64,000 nucleotides of DNA from Zygnema cylindricum (lineage: Eukaryota > Streptophyta > Zygnematophyceae > Zygnematales > Zygnemataceae), in contig JBBHKE010000819.1 in the NCBI GenBank assembly GCA_037447655.1, positions 177,497-241,496 of the forward strand. The letters are read 5' to 3'. Below the pieces are notes generated by a model, which was not told the origin of the DNA, made no database searches, and worked only from the letters and a program-made list of their open reading frames with translations. The first letter of the stretch is position 1; each line of letters starts with the position of its first letter. The position numbers and the translations under genes were made by a program. Below, one piece after another: positions 1-11,487 of this stretch.

Positions 1-727
1 CAAAAAAGTTACCTTATATTGAACAAAGATGCAGTTAGCACACGCCTTTGGTACAATACTAAAAACTTAAGTGTACCTTTGGTACCATATGAAAAAACTG
101 ATTCACAGATTAACCGTTACGTTATTTTAGTCCGCAGAGAAGAAAGAGACCTGAAACAGTTGGGAAATTCAGCCTTTGTCCAAAATTGGCGAATGCGCCA
201 AAACATACCAATAATTTCCGAACATTAATAACTATGCGTTATACAAATGATCAGGAGCTTGATGTCTTGATTACATCTCTACTTTTATAAGTAGCGTACT
301 CTTTTTCAACTATTCACCTTATTAGTTTTTATTCCTTCTAAAATTACATTTTGCTCGTGTCATGTTTAATAAAGACTGGGTAAATATTTTATACAAATGT
401 GTCTTTGCATGAGATCAAAATCTCGATGAATCTGGAGTTTTATGTGTACCACATCGATGGTACTAAGGAAGGTGATCATGCTTGTATTTTTGAACTGGGC
501 ACCTTCACATAGGTTTCCTTTAGAGGAACAATCAATATTCCAATTATGGTGGCGTTCCACCAGTCAAAAATTGGGGTAGTTTACATTAATCCGCGCCTAC
601 GTACCAAACCGTACCGCTTATATTGTTTGTATACGCGAAACAACATTATAGAGAATCTTGCCAATACTCCGCCAAGGTCTGGGAGGTAACATTGACTGTT
701 AGATATTCATTCGTGAGGCATTCGCCT

Positions 728-790
728 CATTTTTTTCTGTCGCTGACAACCCAACTGTAGGAGGTGGGTTGTTATCTACAGAAAAAAATG
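728..790. repeat. Short inverted repeat (foldback)
   Basis: Arms of about 26 nt, CATTTTTTTCTGT then ACAACCCA on the left and their complement (TGGGTTGT then ACAGAAAAAAATG) on the right, surround a ~10-nt loop. A few bases in mid-arm are unpaired. It may be a MITE remnant or a simple foldback. Confidence 0.5.
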
Positions 791-1723
791 AATCCCGAAA
801 TGTAAGACGATCAAGCTATGTGTCACGATGGACAACAGCGAAAATCCACAAAATTTGCACATGATATTTGCCTTTCAAAATGCAATCTAAAATAAAAAAA
901 GTGATCTCGATACGCTCCTTCGTCGCGTTATTTGTGGTAACGTTCTTTCGTCACACTATTTTTGGCAAAGGACTTTCGTTATGTTTGACAACAACCCTAA
1001 AAAATGAGTTAGCTTAGAAAACTGGCGTAAGTACATAAATTATGTCGTATGATAACTTGGTACGCAGGTACGTGGTACGCAAGTGAGGATTTGAAGTTAT
1101 ATTTGTCGGTGTTCAAAATCTCAAGGATATTTAATATCGGTTCGCAGCTTTTGTGGTGCCACTCAATTTATAACACGTGGTCTACATATTCCACGTGATG
1201 GAACATCGTCTCAATTAACCCAGCCCGTAGAGTTAGCCGTACGGTTACAAAATTTCCTGATGGCGCGCCACCCTTACAGTACATATATGCAACATTTCAA
1301 GCACAAAGCGATCACTGAAAATGAAATATCACAATAAGGAATGAGGGTTTCTAATTTTTTGAACATAAGGTCTTAAGGGGGTACATTTCGATACTTTTGA
1401 CTGGAAAGGCTAGAGAATAACCTGTGGATGGCAAGGGTGGTGAAAGTGGCGAGGGAGGTGGAGGTGGCCACGGAAAATTGAAAACAAAACCTATCATTAG
1501 TATAATCAGGATTTCACAAAGTCAATATGCCATAAAATTGTCGATTGCAAAAGGTCACGATCCTTTGTGTAATTGATTTGCTCTCAAATACTGAAAAATT
1601 TGAAAGATCAAGCAAACATTGCTTCCAATAGTGACGTATTACTGTACGTAACTTTTTATCTCCTTTAATATGGTAGATAATGCTCCACTAACTTAGAAAC
1701 GCTTCTATCATTCAACATGCAAA

Positions 1724-1811
1724 TGGAGAAGCACGGATATTCACTCAAAATAAAATTATTTGTACATGTATACATATAATTTTATTTTGAGTAAATAGCA
1801 GTGCTTCTCCA
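1724..1811. repeat. Long near-perfect hairpin
   Basis: TGGAGAAGCAC at the left end pairs with GTGCTTCTCCA at the right end. Inside, ACTCAAAATAAAATTAT pairs perfectly with ATAATTTTATTTTGAGT. The loop is about 16 nt, and a small asymmetric bulge separates the two stem blocks. The size suits a small MITE or a miRNA-like foldback; nothing in the sequence decides between them. Confidence 0.6.
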
Positions 1812-2153
1812 CATATATATATTGTTTTAGCACGTAGAAAATAAACTCATGACATAGCCCATAATCATCAAAGCTACCAAAAAAGCTAGGCCACCTATCA
1901 AATAAGAAGAGAGCATAAAAAGACTTATTGATGATGTCTTTGTGCAACCTCAAGACCCTAATCACAATAATTTTTTGATAAAAAAACTACTTAGGCTAAA
2001 GTGGTTTTGAGACAGACATTTTTACTCCAATATTTTTCGATTGTAAAGTTAACTTCGCTACCAATCTCATAAATTAAAAAACAAGAGGAAAATTTGAAAT
2101 TTGTCTAGATGTTGGCCGTGCCGTGACATGGAAAATATTTTGCATTGTCTCAC

Positions 2154-3763
2154 CTTCTTTGGTGCAATTGGCAAGGAGATTGTTACCAGGAAAAAAACTG
2201 TGCCTCACAATGCCCAAAACCCTATATCAGCATTTGATACTGTTTTGGTCACGTCATTGCCACTGCTACCTTTGAGATTTCTTTTGCGATTGATAACGTG
2301 ACATGGTATCTATTTTACCAATAATGGCTGGCTACAGCATGCCAAAAGATGAATCAAACTAAAACTTGGACCACTATTTTGAACCCGAAACATCTAGCTC
2401 TAGTTTAATGAAATAGAGAATCGGGCATCCTACCTATACATGGAGCAGTTGGTGAGGTTGTACGTGAAAAACGAATCAGGCATATATCCGGTTAATTTGT
2501 TCATGCTCAAATTTCTGTCCAGAGAGAACAACCAAAGAACTGTTAAAATTGCGTTAAGTCAAACACAAACTCTAAGAATAATGGCAAAAAACCGAGACAT
2601 CTTCCTATAAAACTTCACATATTCCAATAGAAATTAACCATCGTCGTTCGGTTTAAAAGAGTGGAACTACTATAGAATGAACATTTTGCAACTATTCAAA
2701 ATTCTATAGATCTAGAGTGCTCTCAAAGCCATGAATCTCGCGTTTTTTTTATGGAACCGTCATGAACATTTCATTTTGCTCCAACAAGTCGAAGGACTTC
2801 GGAGGAAATTTAACTTGCAAATATGTCACTCTTGGACTTACAAAAATTCAAGGGGAAGTTCTGCAAGGAACTCAGGCACTTCTCCACTCAACTTGTTGTC
2901 AGACAACTCTCTGTCAGCACATTGTACAAACATGAGGATTTCTGAACATTAAAGAATCTTTAACAAAAAATGTTGTAACTTCAATTTGTTAATTAGTAAT
3001 TCTATGTTCGTTAGCATTAGTGGGATTTTGTAAAGCATTCAATATTAGCTCGTTTGGAACAGGTTTGAAAATCTCTAATGTTTTAAAAAATCAATCGACA
3101 AATAGAATTGGACTGATATTGGAATCTAATTCTCAGTCAGTTTGAAACCATTGAGATTAACAAGCAAATACTACAACAAGAAAATTAATCTAAGTACAAG
3201 CAAGAAGGAAAGCATCGAAAGTACTTACAGTGTGGCGAGCTTAGTTTCGTGAAGATCCGTTATGTTTCCACTCAGCTGGTTATGTGACAAATCTCTAAAC
3301 AAAAAAATAGTGCACAGCAGAAACCTTTCTGGTCATTCATAAACAAAAAATATTCTAGATGGTCTTTACATTTTGTCAAAACACTTGAAAAAAAGTCTTT
3401 TGTTTACAGGATTAAATAAAATCATGAACTGTTTAAAGGCTTATTTGAAGATGCAAAAAGCTGTAATCTTGTTTTTCTTATTTTGTCACCATGCCTTGCA
3501 CAATACTCAAAAATGTAAATATTGGAATTAAACAGGCCAGACAAAAAACTAATCCCAAAGTATTCTAGCCTAGCTTTGTGATGGGCGGATAGCAAGTAAT
3601 TCTTAACGCCCTTTTTTGGACATCTATCTCCAGATGGGACACCTGAATTTACCTAGGTGTTTTAGTGATAGAAAACAAAAGTGCAACTCACAAAACTGAA
3701 AGTCTCCGCAGATTTCCAATCTTCTCTGATATAGTGTCATTGAGATTGCATCGGCTCAAGTTC
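2154..3763 (-). CDS. LRR receptor-like gene, partial, four exons seen
   Basis: Read on the minus strand, four exons with AG acceptors and GT(A/G)AG-type donors are visible: 3763-3692 (72 nt, NLSRCNLNDTISEKIGNLRR then LSVL), 3294-3229 (66 nt, DLSHNQLSGNITDLHETKLA then TL), 2910-2842 (69 nt, ELSDNKLSGEVPEFLAELPL then EFL) and about 2197-2154 (FFPGNNLLANCTKE, post-repeat cap). All junctions are phase 2, and each of the first three exons encodes one LRR of the LxxLxLxxNxLxGxIP type. One-repeat-per-72-nt-exon is typical of plant LRR receptor kinases and receptor-like proteins, which act in the plasma membrane with the repeats outside. No signal peptide, membrane segment or kinase exon was identified, so it is either a partial or decayed gene, or its ends were missed by eye. 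The ligand is unknown. Confidence 0.62.
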
Positions 3764-5140
3764 CTTTCTCACAAGCAGGCCAACAGATATAAGATTAGAG
3801 GGTTGCACCTGCTAAAACTAATGTCTCCAGTCAGTCAAGGAGAAAATCTGTGAAATTGTATTTATCCATTGTTGCTTTTATGTTTTATTTCATTTACGAT
3901 ATCTCGCTATCATTTGAGTTTAAGTTGGACACAGCTGATGATATTGCATGCATCTTCATGTTATTTGACACATGCACGACAAAACGAAGTCATTTTTTTC
4001 TCGTCAAACCACATTTTTCGTGGAAAGTGCATTAAATGAGGTAATCTTTATGTTTCAAAATCTTTTAGAGATTTAGCAAATTCAAATGTAGCAAATTCCT
4101 CTCCTTCCTCTTGCTTTCACAAATGGCATTTAAGATATGGTTATCCAAATAGACAAAACTTAGCTTCCCTTAGTAAAGGCCTTTTTTCAGCCTTAGATTC
4201 CTTTGTTGCAACAAATCTTGATTTTTCCATGGATGTATTATTGGGAAAATGCCTCATTTACCTTTTCCAAAAAGCTCTTCGAAATCAAAATCTCCTCTTG
4301 ATTTAATTTATAGTGATTTATGTGCGCCCATAACCTAACAAGTTGGCGGCCGTAACAAAATAAAGAATTAAAACAAAGGAGCGGGCTAGGACAAAAAACA
4401 CATAAAAGGGGCAAATAAAGAGATTAGACAGCAACGATAAAAGAGGATGTCGTGAACTTAAGTTCAATATCTTGATTGATTAAATAAGACAGTGAGACGT
4501 TTGAGTTTTATAGCTGAACTCAAACGTGTAAGCCACACTATACAAAAGTCGAGGTCAACTAATCTAGGTACATCCGATAAGTGGAGATAGAACAATTGTA
4601 GGTACATCTAGAAGTGGATGTAGAACTAATTTGAAAGATTATAAAAGTTAGTGGGAACCTTTATGCGCTAAAACAATATTTACAAGGAAGGTACAACAAG
4701 CACATGAACATCAATTAAAGTAGAATACTTAAGACTTAGTGTTCTAGGACTTAATCATCATGAAAGGAAAAAGTAATTAAACATAGTGGTGCAACACTAG
4801 AGTGGAATGTCGAATTCCAATACACCTCTAATGTCGAATTCCAATACACCTCTCTTGTTCCCTTTCTTTCTGACAGTGGATTCCTTTTGGAGACCCTTCC
4901 TCTTCCTTGTGCCTAATCAACAACATAAGGTAGGCGAAGCCTTCCTCCTCCTCTTGCCTCATTAACGGGACAAGGGAGGCTTTGATTCACCACACTCACC
5001 TCAGAAGGTTACTTTCTCCAATATTTCTTTAGAGGATCTACACAAGGGATTAAAGGGAGCAGGGATTGTCAAGGGAGCAAGGATCTGTTGTTTTGGGAAA
5101 GCTTTAGTCCTCTCTATGCCTCGAAATGTGAGGAAGAGAG
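3764..5140. other. Intergenic DNA, no gene seen
   Basis: AT-rich sequence with only short frames. A short duplicated phrase (ATGTCGAATTCCAATACACC, twice near 4807-4850) is the only local structure noticed. Upstream exons of the minus-strand LRR gene could lie here but were not recognised. Confidence 0.35.
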
Positions 5141-5742
5141 TGTTGGATTTATGCGATCTCGGGCGATACGTTTCGATACATTTTGGTACAAATGAACCTA
5201 CACGATTTATATATGTGACGTCACGGACTCACACGTGCGGAATCTGACGGACGATTCCATGACAAAAAGTACAGAAAAACAGGACAAAAGAAAAATGGCC
5301 GTTTGTGGCTGAACAGTGACACGTGGCATCATGTGATAAGACCACCCAAATAAACATTTCACAGCATAGTGAACACACAAAGATATAAAATGCATTCAGA
5401 CATTAGAGACAATTATCTCACACAGACATTACAATTTATAGAATTCATGGAATTCGGACATGACATTATTTCTTAGTCTTTCTGTACATAGAGATAGATA
5501 GCATTAGAATTAGGAGGATAATTCAGCTTTATTAGAGTAGAAAGTTCAGGAAACAATTGTACTTTGTTGTCCTATTTTATTAATCAAATCAAAGCTGTCT
5601 AAACCTGCCTCTCTAATCTACCTATCTATGCCTTCTCCCTTCTCTATTCTAACAACTGTGATTCTCTAAGGTCCACCCTAGCGGTGTATGTTTGGGACGC
5701 GACTACTTTAGCCTGAGGCCACGGGCTACGGTGATTGTCCTA
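5141..5742 (+). repeat. Left terminal repeat of the giant-ORF element
   Basis: Starts TGTTGGATTT and ends GTGATTGTCCTA, matching 9931-10515. A TATA-like GATATAAAATGCAT at about 5382 with a CA-rich stretch after it suggests a Pol II promoter, as expected in an LTR U3/R region. A CTAACA 90 bp before the end is an alternative LTR terminus, but similarity continues past it in both copies. Confidence 0.6.
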
Positions 5743-6014
5743 AATCAATAGGTTAGAGTTCAACCGTCTAGATATAAAGATGAGGAGATGTAGGGCCAAA
5801 GTGGCCTGCGAAAGGAGTCCAAGGATCGCATCACTTGACGAGGCGAAGTCGACTCCCACGAGTGCTGCATCAATAGCAAAACAAACAGAGGATAAGAAAG
5901 TGTTTGTGAGAGATCTAGGCATAGAGACAGGACACATTATATCCTGCCCGACAAAGCCTACAAGGGACCAGGTCACACAGGCGACCAGGTCAAAGGAGAC
6001 ATTGAGGAGGGGGC

Positions 6015-9000
6015 ATGAGGATGACCGAGAAGGAAAGGAGCATGGGAGATGTCAAAAATTGGAGCTTCCCTAACTCAAATCCACAAACGTCAAACAGATT
6101 CAAGGAGTTGTTTTTCTCAAGAATCAAACATGCTAAAAACTCGCCTATCATCTCCTATAGGGCCAGAACGCCCATCACACCATTAACCACCCACATCCTT
6201 CACACATTCCCAGCAACTCAGTCTGCAACCACACCTACCGTGTTGGTTCAGAAGGATCTAGTACCGTGGAGGAGCGAGGCGGCCAGGCAGTCGGAGGTCA
6301 AGACCGACAGCATCGAGTCACACCAAGATGTGGACTTCACCAGCTTTCTGTTTGCAAGAGCAAGCAGAAAAAGAGAAACAGGAGAAACAGACATGGTCAG
6401 AAATCATACTAACATTTGCAGACCTTGTAAAACTCCTACGAAGGAGAAACGATGCCTCCGTCATTTCAATGAGGAGCGTCACGTTGCAGCACGCAAAAAG
6501 CATACCAAGGAGCATACCACAGATACAAAACCAACAACAAACGATACAAAACCAACAACAAACGAAGGCACAGGCATTGCAGGACTCAACGGAAGCAAAA
6601 TGGCACTTGTCACCGACATAGGCATAGAGGCTTACCAATGGAGACGTGCAGATCGCAGCCGAGAAGTTGAAGACAGAGATGGCTCCAATCAGGTTGGATG
6701 GGTGTAGATGAAGAAACTGCAATCAGACAATGACAAGGACCTCAGCATCAGCAACAACAGGTTGATCTCAGCAAGGGATCAGCAAGAAAACAAATCCGAA
6801 ACATTAACGCTCACAGGAGATCACCAGGGACCAATGTTCACCAAAAGAAGCAATGAGCAGTGTAACAGTGGGAGAGAAAGCTATGAGAGGAGACAGAACT
6901 TACACGAAAAGGTCAATTACCAGGTGACAGGCAAGATGCAGCGGCTCCATCCAAGAAGGGAGCACCACTCTCGTCCGTTTCCATTTCCACTTCCACTAGA
7001 TTCCCGCAGGGAATCGAGAACATCAACCAAATCAGATTACGTAGACCTGCCACACCGACAAAAGGCAAGCCAAGTCAGTGAAAACCCAAGTAAGTCAAAT
7101 AGGGGACAGATCACTTACAAAAACACGGCAATCAACAATAAACTAGAAGAAAGTCAAACGGGCAGAAAACTAGAGAATCTGAGATCAAAAGAGGAACTTA
7201 TACATGGTGATAGAGCTCAGAAAATGATCGGAAAAGGAATTTGGACAAAACATAACACAATAGATTCTCGGACTGAAAACAGCTTAGAGATGCTAATCAG
7301 TAGAGGTCTTAATTCTCACCAGATAGGGAAGATCAAAAGAGTGGAGGAAAAAGTGTCCAAAGCTAGAACCAGAGGTAGTCGTAGCGCTACAACTATCGGC
7401 GACATGAGGAGTGACCTCCGTCATGGTCACCAAGGTAGAAAGTCCAAAACTAGGAAGAATCTGCAAAATGAGAGCAAACCAATTAGAACCCACATAGCTA
7501 AGAATGACAAGCGGGAGAAGATTGATAGTGTGAAACAGAAGGTAACATTTTACCATGGGCACAGAAGACATGAGGCAGCACACAACGTAAAAGTCAGAAA
7601 AATGCTAGTTTGCAAAGACATAGAAAGCAGTGGGAGAACAATCAAAGGAGTAGAGTTCTTACCAGATTTGCCGCAAGTAGTCACAGGTGTAAGCAGAGAG
7701 AGTTCGATGTCGCCCAAACCGAAATCAAAAGGAGCCTCCATAGCTCCAAGTCTCCATAGAACCACATGTCAAATAGCTGAGGGAGAAGGGGAAAAATGCT
7801 CACTCATAGAGAAGGATAGCAATCCTGTAGCAAAAGAGAGTTATATGTCAGAGTGGACATCATTATGTGACTTACGAGACTCTTCTTCACACAACCAGAA
7901 AGGTACAAGTCAAAGAGTAATCAGTTGCAAGGAAGTCAAACAAAGCAAAAACTTTGATAGAGGCGATGCAGGTAGAATGACAACTCGAAGAGGGATGAAT
8001 GGGAACTTACCATTTGACCATATGAAGTGTCAAAGAACAGGAAATCAGCAGAGAGCTAATTCCACCACCACCTGCTCGCACAGAGGAGCTCCGCCATTAG
8101 AAAGAACTCCTAGCAGAACGACTAAAGAAAGATCTGCAAAAAGGAGTGCAACAGAGAAAGGGAAACAGGAACAGTCAAAAATTAAAAGGCAATCAAAGGA
8201 AGCTGCCATGAATCACGGAATAGGAGAAGGAAACTCAGACTTTCTAACCAATGTTGGCTGGCAAAACCTACAGATTTCTCTAGACAGCTCATCAGAAATG
8301 CAGGTCATGCAGGACAGGAGTCAATACACAGAGGAAGGAAACCGGAATTACCAAGCGAAATTCGGGAGTACAAGGAAAGTGGGAGAAGATTCAGGAGAAA
8401 CCACCACGAATTATCCCAGACCGCCAAGAAAATTCTCCAAGCCTGGACAGGATACCGAACAGTTAGTTGAGAGGTTCAAAAGAAAAGGAGAAATCAAGCG
8501 GGATAGAAACATGAAGAGAAAAACATTGAGAACTACGAATTGCAAAACAATTCAGATTGAGGAGCATCAGACAAGGTTAAGGAGAAACTTACAGAATTCC
8601 AAAGAAACCAATGCTCAAAGATCATCTCCGATTCAAAGGAACATGGAGATCACAGGAGTCCAACCGGTTACATTTCCGCAAGGGAAATCTCTGCAAATGG
8701 CAACGGAAGGCGTGATGGAGAGAAAGGTAAAAATCAGAACTCAGATGTCACACTTCAAGACCAGAGTCATGCAGAAATCAAGTGGACAGATAAAGGATAG
8801 CTATTCAGTGAGTGCAAAGGAAAAGAATAGCTCATCGGAAATTACAGTAAAGAAGGGAGAACATAATTGCTTGCCTAAACAGAAAATTACAAAAGTAAGG
8901 GAGAGTAGACACATAGATGAGAGATTCCGAAAGGAAGGAGAGCATAGAAGTGTCCTACCTCAAAGTGCACAGCAGATTGCCGGCAGATGCCACAGACCAC

Positions 9001-9995
9001 CATCAAAAGGAGCCTCCAACGTACAGATTGCAGCGGAAGCCGTGGTGAGTAAAAACTGGAAGGAGCTCCAAAAGTCAAAGAGGGACTCCATCATCACGCA
9101 AAAAGGAGGGAAAGCCAGGCAGGAGGACTGTACTAATGAAGGAAAGTACAGTCGGAAAAGGTTGAGTAGATCCTACCAAAAGTCCATGTCTAGCTGCAGG
9201 AGCTTCAAGGAAATAGAGGTGCAGAGGACAGGCAAGGAGGGAGGGAAAACCAAACCTAATTACAATTGTCAGAGTGAAGACGAATTTGTAAGTCTCACTA
9301 CATATAGAGGCGACAAGGGTTCAGTAAGGTACAGTGCAGGTACAGTTTTGCAGGAGCGACGAAAGCGCGAAACAATTTTGAAGTCGCACATTGAAAATTC
9401 ACGAAATCGAATCGTCACCGCAAAATCAGTGATCGGACGGCCACAAATGCAGGTGGCATCCAAACGACTACAACGAAGTCATACGACGAGTCACACGGAT
9501 CTGATTGGTTCGCAAATTTGTAGTGAAATCGACGGACGAAAACAGGTGACTGGCGCGCGAATCAAGGACTGCAGAAATTGTACAATTGGGATCTTTAACA
9601 CATTGGATGATCCAGGTACATGTCCGTTCGCATTCAGAGGAGGCGCCAGCAACGCAAACAAATTTAGCGCTAAACGCGCAGAGATTGGCTACAATTGTAC
9701 GGCCAGGATTAGCGGGACCACCCTTGATCCACACAGGTTGAAATTTCAAGACCGCTTGAAATTATCTGATATCATCAAGCTGGCCGATTTCGGATTGAGC
9801 CACTTGTACGGAGAAGAACAAAAATATTCTTTCAAGAATCAAGTGTACCTTTGCGAGAGTACAACTACAACAAGTCAAATCGAGGACGACGAGATCAGAC
9901 GACAAGTATCGCCACGACATCGAGTGGGAGTGTTGGATTTATGCGATCTCGGGCGATACGTTTCGATACATTTTGGTACAAATGAACCTACATGA
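6015..9995 (+). CDS. Giant ORF of unknown function, interrupted by one UAG
   Basis: One reading frame stays open from ATG at 6015 (ATG AGG ATG) to a stop at 9993-9995 inside the right terminal repeat, with a single in-frame TAG at 6705-6707 followed by ATG AAG. This gives 230 + 1095 codons. The other forward frames have frequent stops, so the open frame is unlikely to be chance although the region is T-poor. The protein is very basic and hydrophilic (Lys, Arg, Ser, Thr, Gln, Asn, Glu rich), probably disordered, with short repeats (TKPTTND/TKPTTNE near residue 175). The first part has a Cys/His cluster (CRPC...CLRH...H) that could bind zinc. I see no YVDD, DSG protease, CCHC knuckle or DDE motif. 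The last ~90 residues hold a kinase-like segment and then terminal-repeat sequence. A Gag-like structural protein is one possibility. The TAG may be a readthrough signal or a mutation. Confidence 0.5.
9732..9851 (+). pseudogene. Protein kinase catalytic-loop/DFG fragment captured in the ORF
   Basis: In the giant ORF frame the sequence reads HRLKFQDRLKLSDIIKLADF then GLSHLYGEEQ. Protein kinases have HRDLKPxN, about 12 residues, then (I/V)K(L/I)xDFG followed by an activation segment. Spacing and most positions agree, but the catalytic Asp of HRD is missing and KP has become KF. The Mg-binding DFG (9786-9794) is kept. No N-lobe, APE motif or C-lobe is seen on either side, so this cannot be an active kinase. 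It looks like an exon fragment picked up by the element. Chance similarity cannot be excluded. Confidence 0.5.
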
Positions 9996-10515
9996 TTTAT
10001 ATATGTGACGTCACGGACTCACACGTGCGGAATCTGACGGACGATTCCATGACAAAAAGTACAGAAAACAGGACAAAAGAAAAATGGCCGTTTGTGGCTG
10101 AATAGTGACACGTGGCATCATGTGATAAGACCACACAAATAGGCATTTGACAGCACAGTGAATACACAGAGATATAAAATGCATGCAGGCATTAGAGACA
10201 AACATCTCACACAGACATTTCATCATACAGAATAGTTATTCTGAGTCCTTTGTACAGAGATAGAAAAGATTAGTCCTTAGGAGGATAATTCAGCAGCTTT
10301 ATTAGAATAGAAAGTTCTGAGGAACAATTGTACTTGATTGTCCTATTTTATTAATGAAAGCAACGCGCTGTCTAAACCTGCCTCTCTAATCTACCTATCT
10401 ATTCCTTCTCCCTTCTCTAATCTAACAACTGTGATTCTCTAAGGTCCACCCTAGCGGTGTATGTTTGGGACGCGACTACTTTAGCCTGAGGCCACGGGCT
10501 ACGGTGATTGTCCTA
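9931..10515 (+). repeat. Right terminal repeat of the giant-ORF element
   Basis: Nearly identical to 5141-5742, with the same TGTTGGATTT start, TATA-like GATATAAAATGCAT (about 10170) and GTCCTA end. It is shorter by net indels in the 5450-5480 equivalent. The giant ORF ends within its first 65 bp. Confidence 0.62.
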
Positions 10516-10652
10516 GAATGAGAAAGAAAACGAGAGGGAGATAGAGAGAGAGAGAGAGGGAGAGATGGAGAGAGGGAGAGAGAGAGTGAGAGAGAGAGGA
10601 AGAAAGAGAGTAAGAGAGAAAGGGAGAGGAAGGAAAAAAAAAAAGAGAGAGG

Positions 10653-10697
<45 letters not shown>

Positions 10698-10700
10698 TGT
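10516..10700 (+). repeat. (GA)n-rich microsatellite
   Basis: Imperfect GAGAGA/GGGAGA array directly after the right terminal repeat, ending at GAGTGTAAACG. It generates Ser/Leu-rich antisense frames that are not genes. Confidence 0.85.
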
Positions 10701-11086
10701 AAACGATAAAATCATAAAAAACCACCGAAAAAAAATAAAAATAATCTTGTAAATGCAGAAAATAACGAGGGGAAAAAACGAGAAAAAACAGACAAAGTCC
10801 GAGAAACTACAAGATTAAAAAATTGGTAAGGGGAGAATTGTGACTAAAACGTAAAATACAAAAAGAAATAAAAATCCACCCTAGTTTTGGTGTGAAATGT
10901 GAAAGAATGTCACAACAAAAAATCTCTTTAACAAAATAGAAATGCCCTAAAATAAATGAAAAAAAAAATGAAACGAAATCTGTATCACTTTCGATCTCTC
11001 TTAAAGGTACGATTTAATGGCGTCTCTAGAAACTCGTCCTCTCTTTTCGAATTGGATTGCAATACATTTTCCAAACCGGCTGCAAA
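10701..11086. other. A-rich spacer, no gene seen
   Basis: A-rich sequence (runs of AAAAAA, AAATAAA) with no convincing reading frame between two GA-rich tracts. Confidence 0.5.
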
Positions 11087-11200
11087 AAATAGTGAGGGAG
11101 AGAGAGAGGGAGGAGAGCGAGGGAGGAAGGGTGAGAGAGAAGAGGGAGGGTGAAAAAGAGGGAGGGAGGGAGGGAGGGAAGGAGGGAGGGAGGGAAGTCC
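11087..11200 (+). repeat. GAGG/GGGA-rich tract
   Basis: Purine-only low-complexity tract with a (GGGA)n core (about 11159-11195). The frames on both strands are low-complexity artefacts. Confidence 0.8.
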
Positions 11201-11487
11201 GAAGAAAGTCCGTCTCACCTGCAAGAGGCAGGTGAGGCAAGAAGGGGGAGGATGTTTCTTCAAAATTTAAAAAATGTTTTAAGTTTACATTTTTTTATGT
11301 TCTATTCTAGATGATTTTGATTGGCTATTCGTTTATGGGTTATCATTTAAAAAACGTTAGTTACAGTACGGATCATTCATTCGAGATGCGACTTCATGTT
11401 TTTTCAAAGCCGGATTCGTGCATTCCGAAAAGGGTTTCAGAAAAAGTAGATGACTTACCACAATTGTCAAGTTTTGACTCACTTGAC

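Larger units (their letters stand above)
1..2153. other. Low-coding DNA, no supported gene
   Basis: Only short reading frames (<80 codons) without recognisable motifs are seen, apart from two hairpins annotated separately. On the minus strand around 1436-1490 one frame reads a proline-rich run (PPPPPSPLSPPLPS) followed by a possible GT donor. It could be a further exon of the LRR gene to the right, because proline-rich stretches often precede the membrane segment of LRR receptors, but no kinase or membrane exon was recognised. Confidence 0.4.
5141..10515 (+). mobile_element. LTR-type element without recognisable pol, carrying a giant ORF
   Basis: Two direct repeats, 5141-5742 and 9931-10515, are nearly identical apart from small indels and enclose 4.2 kb. 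Both begin TGTTGGATTT, like a copia LTR, and the right one is preceded by a purine-rich GAGTGGGAG, a plausible polypurine tract. The interior holds one very long reading frame but no reverse transcriptase, integrase or RNase H motif, so the element would be non-autonomous. Weak points: the repeats end ...GTCCTA rather than CA, no clear target-site duplication is seen (left GAGAG, right GAATG), and no standard primer-binding site follows the left repeat. A tandem or recombined structure is possible. Confidence 0.55.

Noticed and set aside
9468-9749. Cys-rich 93-codon minus-strand ORF
   Set aside because: It lies entirely opposite the giant ORF, has no recognisable domain and fits a shadow frame.
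6015-9995. Ordinary gag-pol polyprotein
   Set aside because: No CCHC knuckle, DSG protease, HHCC/DDE integrase, YVDD or RNase H motif is seen in any forward frame of the region.
10476-10725. Ser/Leu-rich minus-strand ORFs
   Set aside because: Artefacts of the (GA)n tract; no composition or motif typical of a protein outside the repeat.
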